64,000 bases of DNA from Kitasatospora indigofera (GTDB taxonomy: Bacteria; Actinomycetota; Actinomycetes; Streptomycetales; Streptomycetaceae). Below are positions 1 to 11,214 of this stretch, in pieces (within the stretch, counting starts at the first letter, position 1; each line of letters begins with the position of its first letter). Under the pieces are notes generated by a model. The model was not told the origin of the DNA. It worked only from the letters and a program-made list of their open reading frames with translations, and ran no database searches. A program made the translations under genes and the position numbers. The stretch covers positions 124,001 to 188,000 of the forward strand of contig NZ_BNBO01000009.1 in the NCBI RefSeq assembly GCF_014655955.1, in the 5' to 3' direction.

Positions 1-942
1 GAAGTAGAGCACCCAGGCGAGCCAGCCGAGGCCGACCAGGGTGGCGAGTCCGGCGAACGGCCCCTCGATGCCGGGGAAGTCCAGCTTGTCCCAGCCGGCG
101 GCGAAGGAGCTGACCGGCAGCGACCCGATGAAGACGACCTGCAGCAGGACGTAGATCAGGGTGCCGATGGCGACCGAGCCGAGCACGGCCCGCGGGATGT
201 CGCGCTTGGGGTTGCGGCTCTCGCCGGAGATCTGGATGGCCTGCTCGAACCCGAGCAGCGCGAAGATGATGCCGCTGGAGCTGATCGCGCCGAGCACGCC
301 CTTCATGCCGAACGGGGCGAAGCCGTGCGAGGTGAAGTTGCTGCCGTGGAAGTTGGTGACGGCGAGCACGAAGATCGTCAGCAGCGGTACGAAGATCTTC
401 AGCCAGGTGGCGACGCTGTTGGTGTGGGCCAGCACCCGCACACCGAGGAAGTTGACCGCGACGAAGACGCCCATCAGCAGCACCGCGACGACGAAACCGC
501 TGGTGGTGAGGGTGCCGTTGTCGTTCAGGAAGCTCTTGGCGAATTCCCAGTGGCCGGCGTAGCCGATCATGGCCTCGACCTCGATCGGCGCCACGGTGGC
601 CGCCTGCAGCCAGGAGAACCAGCCGAAGGACATGCCCGCCAGGCCGCCGAAGGCGTAGTGCGGGTAGCGCGCGGTGCCGCCGGCCACCGGGAAGAGCCCG
701 CCGAGCTCGGCGTGCACCAGGGCGAGGAGCACGATCGCGACCGCCCCGATGCCCCAGGAGATGAGCGCCGCCGGGCCGGCGACCACCACCGCGTTCTTGG
801 CGCCGAACAACCAGCCGGAGCCGATGATCGAGCCGACCGAGGCCCACAGGAGGCCGATCAGGCCCACCTCGCGGCGGAGGGAGGACCCGGTGGGGGTGGG
901 CGTGCCGGTACTCGGCGGGGAGAGCTGATCGAGGGATGCCAT
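1..942 (-). CDS. APC-family amino acid permease (3' end outside window)
   Basis: Integral membrane transporter of the amino acid-polyamine-organocation superfamily, predicted to import amino acids or related amines by proton symport. The reading frame starts at ATG 942 (MASLDQLSPP) and runs open for 314 codons to the window edge, so the C-terminal third is missing. Visible signs are the first-helix motif GSIIGSGWLFGAK near residues 35-47, many hydrophobic segments, and the GFEQAIQISGESRNP stretch typical of the family after helix 6. The ribosome site is weak (GAGAG about 7 bases upstream). It diverges from the urease operon across a 475-bp AT-richer gap. Substrate cannot be told from sequence. 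Confidence 0.88.
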   Translation of the reverse strand, partial: MASLDQLSPPSTGTPTPTGSSLRREVGLIGLLWASVGSIIGSGWLFGAKNAVVVAGPAALISWGIGAVAIVLLALVHAELGGLFPVAGGTARYPHYAFGGLAGMSFGWFSWLQAATVAPIEVEAMIGYAGHWEFAKSFLNDNGTLTTSGFVVAVLLMGVFVAVNFLGVRVLAHTNSVATWLKIFVPLLTIFVLAVTNFHGSNFTSHGFAPFGMKGVLGAISSSGIIFALLGFEQAIQISGESRNPKRDIPRAVLGSVAIGTLIYVLLQVVFIGSLPVSSFAAGWDKLDFPGIEGPFAGLATLVGLGWLAWVLYF

Positions 943-1417
943 GCGTCGTCTCTCTGTTGGGTGGGAAGTCGGAGAGTGGCCACACCCTAGGTGTATTCAT
1001 AGGACTATGCACAGATTCCATTACTGAATATTTACCTTTCACGAGGCACATTTCCGCAGGTAGGTGGCTGTGGCCGAGAGGGCTCATTACGTGACTCGTG
1101 AGTAGTTCCACGATTTGAGCGGGAATTGAGCTTTCATTTGGAGCCGTGGCATTGTGGATGTCCGGACGAGTTATAGAAATTGCGCCGCGCGCATACCGAT
1201 GCCAGACGTGTACGGCCAGCCCCCTGACCCGGGGGCCGTTCGTCCGCTACGGTGTCCGACACAGATCAACCTCCCGCGTGCGGGCCGGAGGGCGGTCGCG
1301 CCGGGCACCGCTGCCCGCGCATCCCCACCCACCCTCCGCATCCCGCCCGCGCGCCCGAGGCCGCCGCGGCACAGCGCTGTGTCCGCGCCCTCTGAACTCC
1401 CCCCGAGGTGCGCGCAG
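943..1417. other. Divergent intergenic region, permease / urease
   Basis: No gene is supported here. The part from about 995 to 1145 is clearly richer in A and T than its surroundings and should hold the divergent promoters for the permease and for ureA. I looked for paired GlnR-type boxes (GTnAC/GAAAC) and did not find a convincing set. The part from 1200 to 1400 is C-rich and shows no hairpin I would defend. Confidence 0.4.
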
Positions 1418-1716
<299 letters not shown>

Positions 1717-1720
<4 letters not shown>

Positions 1721-2056
1721 CGGCCGGCTCAGGTCCCGTCCCCGGCTCAGGTCCGGTGCCCGGTGAAGTGCTGTACGGCGAGGGCGAGATCGGCCTCAAC
1801 GCCGGCCTGCCCGTCACCCGGCTGGTCGCCGTGAACACCGCCGACCGGCCGGTCCAGGTCGGCTCGCACTACCACTTCGCCGAGGCCAACCCCGGGCTGG
1901 AGTTCGACCGGCCGGCCGCGCACGGCCGGCGGCTGAACATCCCGGCCGGCACCGCCGTCCGCTTCGAGCCGGGCATCCCGGTCGAGATCGAACTCGTCCC
2001 GATCGGCGGCCGGCGCGAGGTCGCCGGGCTGCGCGGCGAGACCGGAGGGCCGCTCG

Positions 2057-2064
<8 letters not shown>
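1717..2064 (+). CDS. ureB: Urease subunit beta
   Basis: Structural beta subunit of urease. The product has 115 residues from GTG 1717, which overlaps the ureA stop by four bases (GTGA). The family core [18 protein letters not shown] and the C-terminal barrel are present. The N-terminus carries an extra duplicated stretch, roughly GSGPVP twice, encoded by near-identical direct repeats of GGCTCAGGTCC at 1726-1760, just before the conserved [10 protein letters not shown] start; this looks like a local tandem duplication and should not harm function. The gene overlaps ureC by eight bases. Confidence 0.96.
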
Positions 2065-3781
<1,717 letters not shown>

Positions 3782-3794
3782 AGGGCCCCCTCCG

Positions 3795-4449
3795 ATGAGC
3801 CTCGCAGCACTGCTGCTGCTGTCGGACGGCCGCTTCCCGGCCGGCGGCCACGCGCACTCCGGCGGAGCCGAGGCGGCCGTCAAGGCCGGCCGGGTCCACG
3901 ACAGCGCCAGCATGGCGGCCTTCCTCACCGGCCGCCTGCACACCAGCGGCCTCACCGCGGCCGGCCTGGCCGCGGCGGCCGCCGCCGGGCAGGGCCACGC
4001 CGAACTCGACGAGGCCGCCGACGCCCGCACCCCGGCACCCGCCCTGCGGGCCACCAGCCGTCGCCTGGGCCGCCAGCTCCTGCGGGCCGCCCGGGCGGCC
4101 TGGCCGCACCCCGACCTCGACCGGCTGGCCGCCGGGCACCCGCGCGGCGCCCACCAGCCGGTCGTCCTCGGCGTCGCCGCCCGTGCCGCGGGCCTCACCC
4201 CCGGCGGCGCGGCGGCCGTCGCCGCCTACGAGAGCGTCAACGGCCCCGCCACCGCCTGCGTCCGGCTGCTCGGTCTCGACCCGTACGAGGTCGCCGCCGC
4301 CCTCGCCCGGCTCGGCCCGCAGCTCGACGCCGTCGCGGCGGCGGCCGTCGAGGCCGCGAGCCATCACGACGTCGACCGGCTGCCCGCCGCCTCCGCCCCC
4401 CTGCTCGACCTGTACGCCGAGCAGCACCACTCCTGGAAGGTCCGGCTCT

Positions 4450-4460
<11 letters not shown>
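3795..4460 (+). CDS. ureF: Urease accessory protein UreF
   Basis: Maturation factor that acts with UreD and UreG to deliver nickel and carbon dioxide to apo-urease. 221 residues, alanine-rich and helical, with the family signatures [18 protein letters not shown] at the N-terminus and [10 protein letters not shown] in the middle. The final residues SWKVRLFAS fit the family end. The start ATG 3795 is 13 bases after ureC. Its 3' end overlaps the TTG start proposed for ureG by 11 bases. Confidence 0.93.
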
Positions 4461-5177
<717 letters not shown>

Positions 5178-5181
<4 letters not shown>

Positions 5182-6029
5182 CCGCCACCGCCGCACCTGC
5201 ACCGGCCGCCGCCACCCCTGCACCGGCTGTCAGTCCTGCACCGGCCACGGCCGGACCCGCCGCCGCCACCCCTGCACCGGCCACGGCCGCGCCCGCCGCC
5301 GTCACCGCGCGGGCCCGGATCACCGCCGGACCGGACGGCCGGGGCGGCACCGACCTGCCCGTGCTGGCCGGGGCCGGGCCCCTCGCCCCGCGCCGCAGCC
5401 GGGACACCGGCCCGGCCGCGCACGTGGTGCTGGTCGGCTCGATGGCAGCCCCGCTCGGCGGCGACCGGCTCGCGGTGACGGTCGACGTGCAGGCCGGCGC
5501 CGCCCTGCTGGTCACCAGCGCGGCGGCCACCATCAGCCTGCCGGGGCCAGGACCCGCCCACTACGAGGTCGACCTGACGGTGGGGGAGGGGGCCCGGTTG
5601 GACTGGCTGCCCGAACAGGTCGTGGCCGCCACCGGGAGCCACCTCGTCCTGCACACCCGGATCACCCTGGCGCCGGGCGCCCGGCTGCGCTACCGCGAGG
5701 AGCAGGTCCTCGGCCGGCACCACGACTGGGCCCGCGGCCGGCCGCCCGGACGCCTCACCTCCCGCCTGACCGTCCGCCGGGGCGGCCGGCTGCTGCTCGA
5801 CCAGCAGACCGACCTGGGCCCCGGCGCCCCCGGGTGGGACGGCCCCGCCGTCCTCGCCGGGCACCGGACGGCCGGGCAACTGCTGCTGGTCGGGCCCGGG
5901 AGCGCGTCGGGCCCGGCCCCCGCCCCGACGGACGGCGCCGCCCTGCTCGCCCTCCCGGGGGCGGACGCGACGCTGCTCACCGCCGTGGCCCCGGACGCGC
6001 TGGCGCTGCGCCGGGCGCTGGGCGGGTAG
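5178..6029 (+). CDS. ureD: Urease accessory protein UreD
   Basis: Scaffold protein of the urease maturation complex, last gene of the operon. I take GTG 5178, overlapping the ureG stop as GTGA, giving 283 residues; an ATG at 5139 is possible but sits deep inside ureG. Residues 1-45 are a Pro/Ala low-complexity tail coded by tandem direct repeats built on GCCACCCCTGCACCGG (5211-5226 and again at 5266-5281), followed by a normal UreD body ([41 protein letters not shown]). The repeat tail is likely variable between strains. Downstream lies only about 100 bp before a convergent gene. Confidence 0.9.
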
Positions 6030-6133
6030 CCCGGTAGCCCGGTAGCGGGGTAGTCGGGCAGTCGGGTGGGTGGCCGGCCGATCGGGCGGGCGGAGCGGTT
6101 CAGGTCCGCCCGATGTGGGCGATGGCCGGGGGA

Positions 6134-6850
6134 CTATCCCGCGTACAGGCCGTCCAGCCAGGACTGCCAGGCCTGCCCGGCCTTCGCCCGGTCGGCGCCC
6201 TCGCCGAACAGGTGCAGGGCGACGCCGACCGGGGCGCCGAAGGCGTTCCGGCCGAAGAAGCGGTAGAGCCCGTCGTGCGAGCGCAGCCCCAGGAACTGCG
6301 GGGTGCGGTAGTCCACCTCGGCGTCCAGCACGCCGATCTCCGGCAGGTCCACACTCAGCCGGTCGCCCACCCGGACCTCCTGGTCGAGGTGCAGCTCGTC
6401 CAGCAGCAGCGCGAACCCGTCGGCGCCGGCCGAGGCCGGCGGCCCCTGGACGTCGGCGAACACCGCCGGGCGTCCGGCGAAGTGACGCAGGTACTGCCCC
6501 AGGGTGTGCAGGTAGAAGTCGGTGTGCTGGGCGCAGCTGTCGTACTCGGTGTCGTAGTCCTCGGCGAAGACACCGCCGTGGGTGTACCGCAGCCGGGCGC
6601 TGCCCTCGCCGCGCGGCTCGATCCGGTACTCCAGGGCGTTGAACCAGCCGCCCTCGCCCTCGGTGCGGACCGCGAAGCGGCCCGGCGGCTCCCAGGCCGT
6701 CACCCCGGGGGCCTGCGGCCCGGGGAGTGCGCCCGCCTCGTCCGCCACGGGGAAGAGCCAGCCGTCGGTGCCGGTCGTGACCGCTTCGAAGACCTGCTCC
6801 GGCGTCGCCGGCAGCACGACCTCGCGCCGGATCTCGAATTCCCTGGCCAT
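6134..6850 (-). CDS. SRPBCC-domain protein (AHSA1-like)
   Basis: Small soluble protein of the START/SRPBCC fold, 238 residues from ATG 6850. The start is supported by GAGGAG at 6856-6861. The N-terminus MAREFEIRREVVLPATPEQVFEAVTTG is the classical beginning of activator-of-Hsp90-ATPase-like proteins, and the hydrophobic cavity elements (WEPPGRFAVRTE, ALEYRIEP) follow. A second, weaker copy of the fold may make up residues 130-238. The family binds hydrophobic ligands; the ligand and the role are not known here. It is convergent with ureD. Confidence 0.82.
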   Translation of the reverse strand: MAREFEIRREVVLPATPEQVFEAVTTGTDGWLFPVADEAGALPGPQAPGVTAWEPPGRFAVRTEGEGGWFNALEYRIEPRGEGSARLRYTHGGVFAEDYDTEYDSCAQHTDFYLHTLGQYLRHFAGRPAVFADVQGPPASAGADGFALLLDELHLDQEVRVGDRLSVDLPEIGVLDAEVDYRTPQFLGLRSHDGLYRFFGRNAFGAPVGVALHLFGEGADRAKAGQAWQSWLDGLYAG

Positions 6851-6983
6851 GCCCACTCCTCGCTCCCCGCGGGGCCCGTGCGGCCCGGCGGGTGGTGACC
6901 GGCGGCTGCCTGCCGCCGGTCTCCATTCTCCCGGGAGCGGGGGCGGCCGCCGCCCGGCGGCGTCCGGCGACGCCCTCGGCCGC

Positions 6984-7152
6984 GGTGCCGGTGCCGGTGC
7001 CGGTGCCGGCAGCCGGGACCCGCCCTCCCGCGTCGTCCTGCGCCCGCCCGCGTCGTCCTCCCGCCACCTCCCGAGCCGTCCCGCATCGTCCCGAGCCGTC
7101 CCGAGCCGTCCCCTGCCGTCCCCTGCCGTCCGCGTGCCGTCCGCGTGCCGTG
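6984..7152. repeat. Short tandem repeats: GGTGCC x4 and a 10-bp array
   Basis: The 338-bp gap between the divergent genes at 6850 and 7189 contains two simple arrays. At 6984-7007 GGTGCC is repeated four times without error. At 7071-7152 there are eight consecutive units of 10 or 11 bp ending in (G)CCGTC, such as CCGAGCCGTC (7071, 7091, 7101) and CCCTGCCGTC (7111, 7121), then two 11-bp CGCGTGCCGT units. The 10-bp array lies directly upstream of the DUF2254 gene. No gene is supported in the gap. Confidence 0.8.
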
Positions 7153-7188
7153 CCGGGCGAACGTCGTCCGGGCTCCTAACCTGGGCCG

Positions 7189-8565
7189 ATGAGCGACCGC
7201 AGGCCCAGCGACCGTGATCCGAGCCCAGGCGCCCCGGGCGGGCACCGGCCCGGCCGGCTCAGGCTGCGCCGGGGCGGGCCGCGCTACCGGCCGCTGTCAC
7301 CGCTGCGCGACCACCTGCGCGAGTCCTTCTGGTTCGCCCCGCTGCTCACCTGTGCCGGCGCCGTCCTGCTGGCCGGGCTGACCGCCTGGGCGGACGAGGC
7401 CGTCGTCGCCGCCACGATCGCCGAGAGCGGCTCGGCGAGCGAGCTGATGCGTTTCGACACCGCCGCCAAGAGCGTGGTGTCCAGCGTCAGTTCGGCCATG
7501 CTCACGTTCATCGGCGTGGTCTTCTCGATCTCGCTGGTCGCGCTCCAGATGGCCGCCAGCCAGTTCAGCCCGCGGGTGCTGCGGCTCTACGTCCGCAGCC
7601 GGCTGACCAAGGCGACCTTCTCGGTCTGCCTGGCCACCTTCCTGTACGCGCTGCTGGTGCAGCTGAGCTACGACGACGAGACCGATCCGCTCCAGGTCAC
7701 CTCGGTGCCGGTGTTCTCCGGGCTGATGGCGACGCTGCTGGTCGTCCTCAGCCTGGCACTGTTCGTGCTCTACGTGCAGTCGATGATGCGGCTGCTGAGG
7801 GTGCCGCACGTGATCGACCGGGTGGCGACGGAGTCGGTGGCCGTCATCGGGCACTACCGGCTGGTGCCGCCGGACGGCGAGCCGCCGGCCGAGGCGGCGG
7901 ACGCGCTGACGCTGCTCCACGACGGCCGTTCGGGTGCGCTGCGCGACATCAACATCCGCCGGCTGGTCCGCCTCGCGCGCAGGCACGACCTGGTGTTCCA
8001 CATGGTGCCGAGGATCGGGGACTTCATCACCCCGGGCACCCCGATCGTCCGGGTCTCCGGCGGCTCCCCGCCCCGCCCGTGGCGGATCGCCTCGGCGCTG
8101 AACGTCGGCGTCGAGCGGACGATGCACCAGGACCTCGCCTTCGGGTTCCGGCAGCTGGTGGACATCGCGATCCGGGCGCTGTCGCCGGCCGTCAACGACC
8201 CGACCACCGCCGTGCAGGCCGTCGACCGGATCCACCAGCTGCTCGGCATGCTCGTCCGGGAGAGCTTCGGTGACCTCCAGTTCCGCGACCGGCACGGGGT
8301 GGTGCGGCTGGTCCTGCCGGTGCCCGACTGGGAGTGCGTGGTGGACCTCGCGTTCACCGAGATCCGGATCTGCGGGGCCGGTCAGCCCCAGGTGACGCGC
8401 CGGCTGACGGCCGCGCTGGACGATCTGCTGCGGATCACCCCGGTCGGCCGCCGAGCGCAACTGCAGTCCCAGCGAAGCCTGTTGGAGCGGGCGGTGGAGG
8501 AACACGTGGTCGATCCGGCGAACCGGGCCTTCGCCCTCGCCCCGGACCGGCAGGGCATCGGCTGA
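7189..8565 (+). CDS. DUF2254 family membrane protein
   Basis: Predicted inner-membrane protein of 458 residues with the diagnostic stretch SISLVALQMAASQFSPRVLR near residues 110-130. About four transmembrane segments lie in the first 210 residues (near 45-65, 100-120, 140-160, 180-205); the rest is a soluble cytoplasmic region containing RALSPAVNDPTTAVQAVDR, another family hallmark. The start ATG 7189 leaves about 37 bases after the repeat array. Function of the family is not established. A hairpin follows before the convergent MFS gene. Confidence 0.9.
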   Translation: MSDRRPSDRDPSPGAPGGHRPGRLRLRRGGPRYRPLSPLRDHLRESFWFAPLLTCAGAVLLAGLTAWADEAVVAATIAESGSASELMRFDTAAKSVVSSVSSAMLTFIGVVFSISLVALQMAASQFSPRVLRLYVRSRLTKATFSVCLATFLYALLVQLSYDDETDPLQVTSVPVFSGLMATLLVVLSLALFVLYVQSMMRLLRVPHVIDRVATESVAVIGHYRLVPPDGEPPAEAADALTLLHDGRSGALRDINIRRLVRLARRHDLVFHMVPRIGDFITPGTPIVRVSGGSPPRPWRIASALNVGVERTMHQDLAFGFRQLVDIAIRALSPAVNDPTTAVQAVDRIHQLLGMLVRESFGDLQFRDRHGVVRLVLPVPDWECVVDLAFTEIRICGAGQPQVTRRLTAALDDLLRITPVGRRAQLQSQRSLLERAVEEHVVDPANRAFALAPDRQGIG

Positions 8566-8675
8566 CCGCGCCGACGCCCTGCCCGCGCCGATGCGCTGAC
8601 CGCGTAGAGGTCCTGCCCGTGCCGATGCCCTGCCGGTCCGGGCTGGTCGGTCCTGGCCCACCGGCCGGCCCGGTG

Positions 8676-8706
8676 CCGGGCAATGGTGCGTTGCACCGGT
8701 GCCCGG
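8676..8706. terminator. Bidirectional hairpin terminator
   Basis: Arms 8676-8689 (CCGGGCAATGGTGC) and 8693-8706 (GCACCGGTGCCCGG) pair over 14 positions with two central mismatches and a 3-base loop. It lies between the convergent DUF2254 gene and the MFS gene, so it can serve both. No U-tract, as usual in this group. Confidence 0.6.
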
Positions 8707-8723
8707 CCCCGGGCCCGGGCGGG

Positions 8724-10316
8724 TCAGCCCCGGGCGCCGGCCGGGGTCCTGTCCGCCCCGACGACCGCGGGCTGACCCAGGTCCGGCCGGTCGTCCGCCG
8801 ACGGGGCGGCCGGGGCCGTCCGGGCGAAGCCGAGCAGGGCGGTGACGGCCCCGGCCAGCGTGATCGCCGCGCAGATCCAGGTACCGCTGTGCATCGCGGT
8901 GGTGAACGCCTGGTCGGCGGCGGAGAGCAGTCGCCCGGCCGCCTCGGCGGGCAGGTGGGCGGCGACGAGGTGCGCGGAGGTCAGGTCGTCCGTGGCCGGC
9001 GCCGGCGCGCCCGGCAGGGCTGCCTCCAGGTGGTCCCGGTAGGAGGCCGAGACGACCGTGCCGACGACCGCGATGCCCAGCACGCCGCCGAGTTCGCGCA
9101 CCACGCTGTTGATCGAGCCGGCCGTCGGCGCCTTCTCCCGGGGCAGCGAGCTGACCGTCGCGGCGCTGGCCGGTGCCATGATCAGGCCCATCCCGGCGCC
9201 CACCACGGCCATCGCGGCGGCGATCACGAGGTACGGCGTGCCGGTGCTCACCAGGGACACCCCGGCCAGGCCGAGCGACATCAGGGCGAGACCGCCGGCG
9301 ATGGTGTGGCGGGTGCCCAGCCGGGCGGCCGTCCGGGCGCTGGTCGCCGCGGTGGCCGCCATCGCCAGGGCGAACGGCACCGCGCCGAGACCCGCCTTCA
9401 ACGGGCTGTAACCGTGGACCAGTTGCAGGTACTGGGTGAAGACGAAGAGCAGTCCGAACAGGGCGAAGAAGGTGACCGCGAGCAGGACCCCGGCCAGGCT
9501 GAAGGTCCGGATCGCGAAGACCCTGATGTCGACCATCGGCTCGGCGGTCCGCAGCTCCCAGCCGGCGAAGGCGGCCAGCAGGACGACGGCGGCCCCGGCC
9601 TCGGCCAGCGACCAGGTGGAGAGCCAGCCGCGTTCGGGCCCCTGGACGATCACGTCGACCAGTGCGGCCAGCCCGCTCGCCGAGAGCAGCAGGCCGGGGA
9701 GGTCCAGCCGGCCCCCCGGCCGGCCGGGCATCGGGGGGAGCAGGACCAGGACGGCGCCCAGGGCGACCGCGACCAGGGGGACGTTGATCCAGAAGACGCT
9801 GCTCCAGGAGAAGTGCTCCAGCAGCAGGCCGCCCGCGATCGGGCCGATCACGATGCCCAGCCCCGCGGTGGCGGACCAGAGGGCGATCGCCTTGGGGCGC
9901 TCCCGGGGGCCGAACAGCGTCACGATGGTGGACAGGGTGGCCGGCATGACGAAGGCCGCCCCCAGGCCCATCACCGCGCGCAGGCCGATGAGCTGGCCCG
10001 GCGAGCCGGCCGTCGCGGCGACCGCGGATCCGACCGCGAAGACGGTCAGTCCGCCCGCCAGGGCGAGGCGTTGGCCCATCCGCGCGCCGAGGCTGCCGGC
10101 GGTGATCAGCATCGCGGCGAACACCAGGGTGTAGGCGTTGTTGATCCACTGCAGGTCGGCGGTGGAGGCCGGGAGCGCGGTGGCGAGCGCGGGCAGTGCG
10201 GTGTTGAGCACCGTGTTGTCGATGGTGACCACCACGAGCGAGGTGCAGAGGGCCGCCAGGGCGGCCCAGCGTCGTGGATGGCCCTGGTCCGGGTCGGTGG
10301 TGCCGGCAGAACCCAT
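8724..10316 (-). CDS. MFS drug exporter, DHA2 (EmrB/QacA) type
   Basis: Proton-driven multidrug exporter of 530 residues with 14 predicted membrane helices. Motif TIDNTVLNTALPAL in helix 1 (family motif D1) and the sequence ATLSTIVTLFGPRERPKAIALWSATAGLGIVIGP covering helices 4-5 (positions about 125-160) identify the DHA2 group. ATG 10316 has GAGGAA just upstream. It diverges from a TetR gene at 10402 and the 85-bp gap holds an operator-like inverted repeat, so repression by that TetR and induction by a toxic compound are likely. Substrate unknown. Confidence 0.93.
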   Translation of the reverse strand: MGSAGTTDPDQGHPRRWAALAALCTSLVVVTIDNTVLNTALPALATALPASTADLQWINNAYTLVFAAMLITAGSLGARMGQRLALAGGLTVFAVGSAVAATAGSPGQLIGLRAVMGLGAAFVMPATLSTIVTLFGPRERPKAIALWSATAGLGIVIGPIAGGLLLEHFSWSSVFWINVPLVAVALGAVLVLLPPMPGRPGGRLDLPGLLLSASGLAALVDVIVQGPERGWLSTWSLAEAGAAVVLLAAFAGWELRTAEPMVDIRVFAIRTFSLAGVLLAVTFFALFGLLFVFTQYLQLVHGYSPLKAGLGAVPFALAMAATAATSARTAARLGTRHTIAGGLALMSLGLAGVSLVSTGTPYLVIAAAMAVVGAGMGLIMAPASAATVSSLPREKAPTAGSINSVVRELGGVLGIAVVGTVVSASYRDHLEAALPGAPAPATDDLTSAHLVAAHLPAEAAGRLLSAADQAFTTAMHSGTWICAAITLAGAVTALLGFARTAPAAPSADDRPDLGQPAVVGADRTPAGARG

Positions 10317-10336
10317 GCTTTCCTCACCCCTGTAAC

Positions 10337-10350
10337 CTTACGTGCGTAAG
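10337..10350. promoter_or_regulatory. Inverted repeat, likely TetR operator
   Basis: CTTACG-TG-CGTAAG, two 6-base arms with a 2-base centre, lies between the divergent MFS exporter and the TetR gene, 20 bases upstream of the exporter start. Size, symmetry and position fit a TetR-family operator that controls both genes. Binding is inferred. Confidence 0.6.
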
Positions 10351-10401
10351 CTTGCGGAGGGAAAGCTACTCCATTCGGCTAACAGGTGTAAAGTTGCCGC
10401 C

Positions 10402-11124
10402 ATGCCCAAGCAGCCCGCGGTTCCCGCACCCGCCCCCGGCCTGGGCGAACAGGCGCCGACGCGGCACCGCAACCGGCGCGGCGAAGGGCCCCGGCTCCGC
10501 GAGGAGATCGTCCGGGCGGCGACCGCGATCATCGTCCGCAGTGGCTCCGACCAGGCCGTCACCCTGCGCTCGGTGGCCCGCGAGGTCGGCATCGCGGCCC
10601 CCTCGATCTACGCCCACTTCGCCGACCGGGACGCCATCGTCGACGCCGTCGTCGTCGAGTCGCTCACCCAGCTGCGCGAGAGCGTCCTCAGCGCCTCCGA
10701 CGGCTACCAGGACCCGGTCGAGGCCCTGCTCGCCGGCTGCGCCGCCTACGTCGAGTTCGGCACCCGCGAACCCGCCCGCTACCGCCTGCTGTTCGGCTCC
10801 CCGCGGCCCAAGCAGGAGGAGACCCCCTGCGACCCGGAGGGCTTCGCCGGCATCGGCGGCCCCGAGGCGGACGGCGCGGACGGGGCGAGCCCGGGGGCCT
10901 CGCACGGACTGCTCGCGTTCCAGACCCTGGTCGACAGCCTGGAGGCCTGCGCCCGCGCGGGGCGGTCGGCCGGCGACGACCCCTTCGGTGACGCCGTCGC
11001 GCTCTGGACGGCCCTGCACGGCCAGGTCACCCTGCGGGCCGGCCTGCCGAACTTCCCCTGGCCGCCCACCGACACCGTGGAGCAACTGGTGCTCCGCCTC
11101 GGGCGGATCACGCCGGAGCCCTGA
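10402..11124 (+). CDS. TetR-family transcriptional regulator
   Basis: Repressor of 240 residues. The N-terminal helix-turn-helix is clear at about residues 33-80 (LREEIVRAATAIIVRSG, LRSVAREVGIAAPSIYAHFADRDAI), and the C-terminal part FGTREPARYRLLFG belongs to the TetR_C_33/WHG type. I start at ATG 10402 (MPKQPAVPAP) rather than a frame opening at 10342, because the latter would run through the operator region. It is divergent from the MFS exporter and very probably regulates it. Confidence 0.9.
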   Translation: MPKQPAVPAPAPGLGEQAPTRHRNRRGEGPRLREEIVRAATAIIVRSGSDQAVTLRSVAREVGIAAPSIYAHFADRDAIVDAVVVESLTQLRESVLSASDGYQDPVEALLAGCAAYVEFGTREPARYRLLFGSPRPKQEETPCDPEGFAGIGGPEADGADGASPGASHGLLAFQTLVDSLEACARAGRSAGDDPFGDAVALWTALHGQVTLRAGLPNFPWPPTDTVEQLVLRLGRITPEP

Positions 11125-11214
11125 TCCGGCCGACGGGACGGACACCGGGACGGATGCCGGGTCGGGAGCCGCGCCCGGAGGCCCGGCCGACCGCCGGCGC
11201 CGCCGGACGGGCGG

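Noticed and set aside
995-1145. GlnR boxes before ureA
   Set aside because: Isolated GTGAC and GTAAC-like words occur but without correct pairing and spacing.
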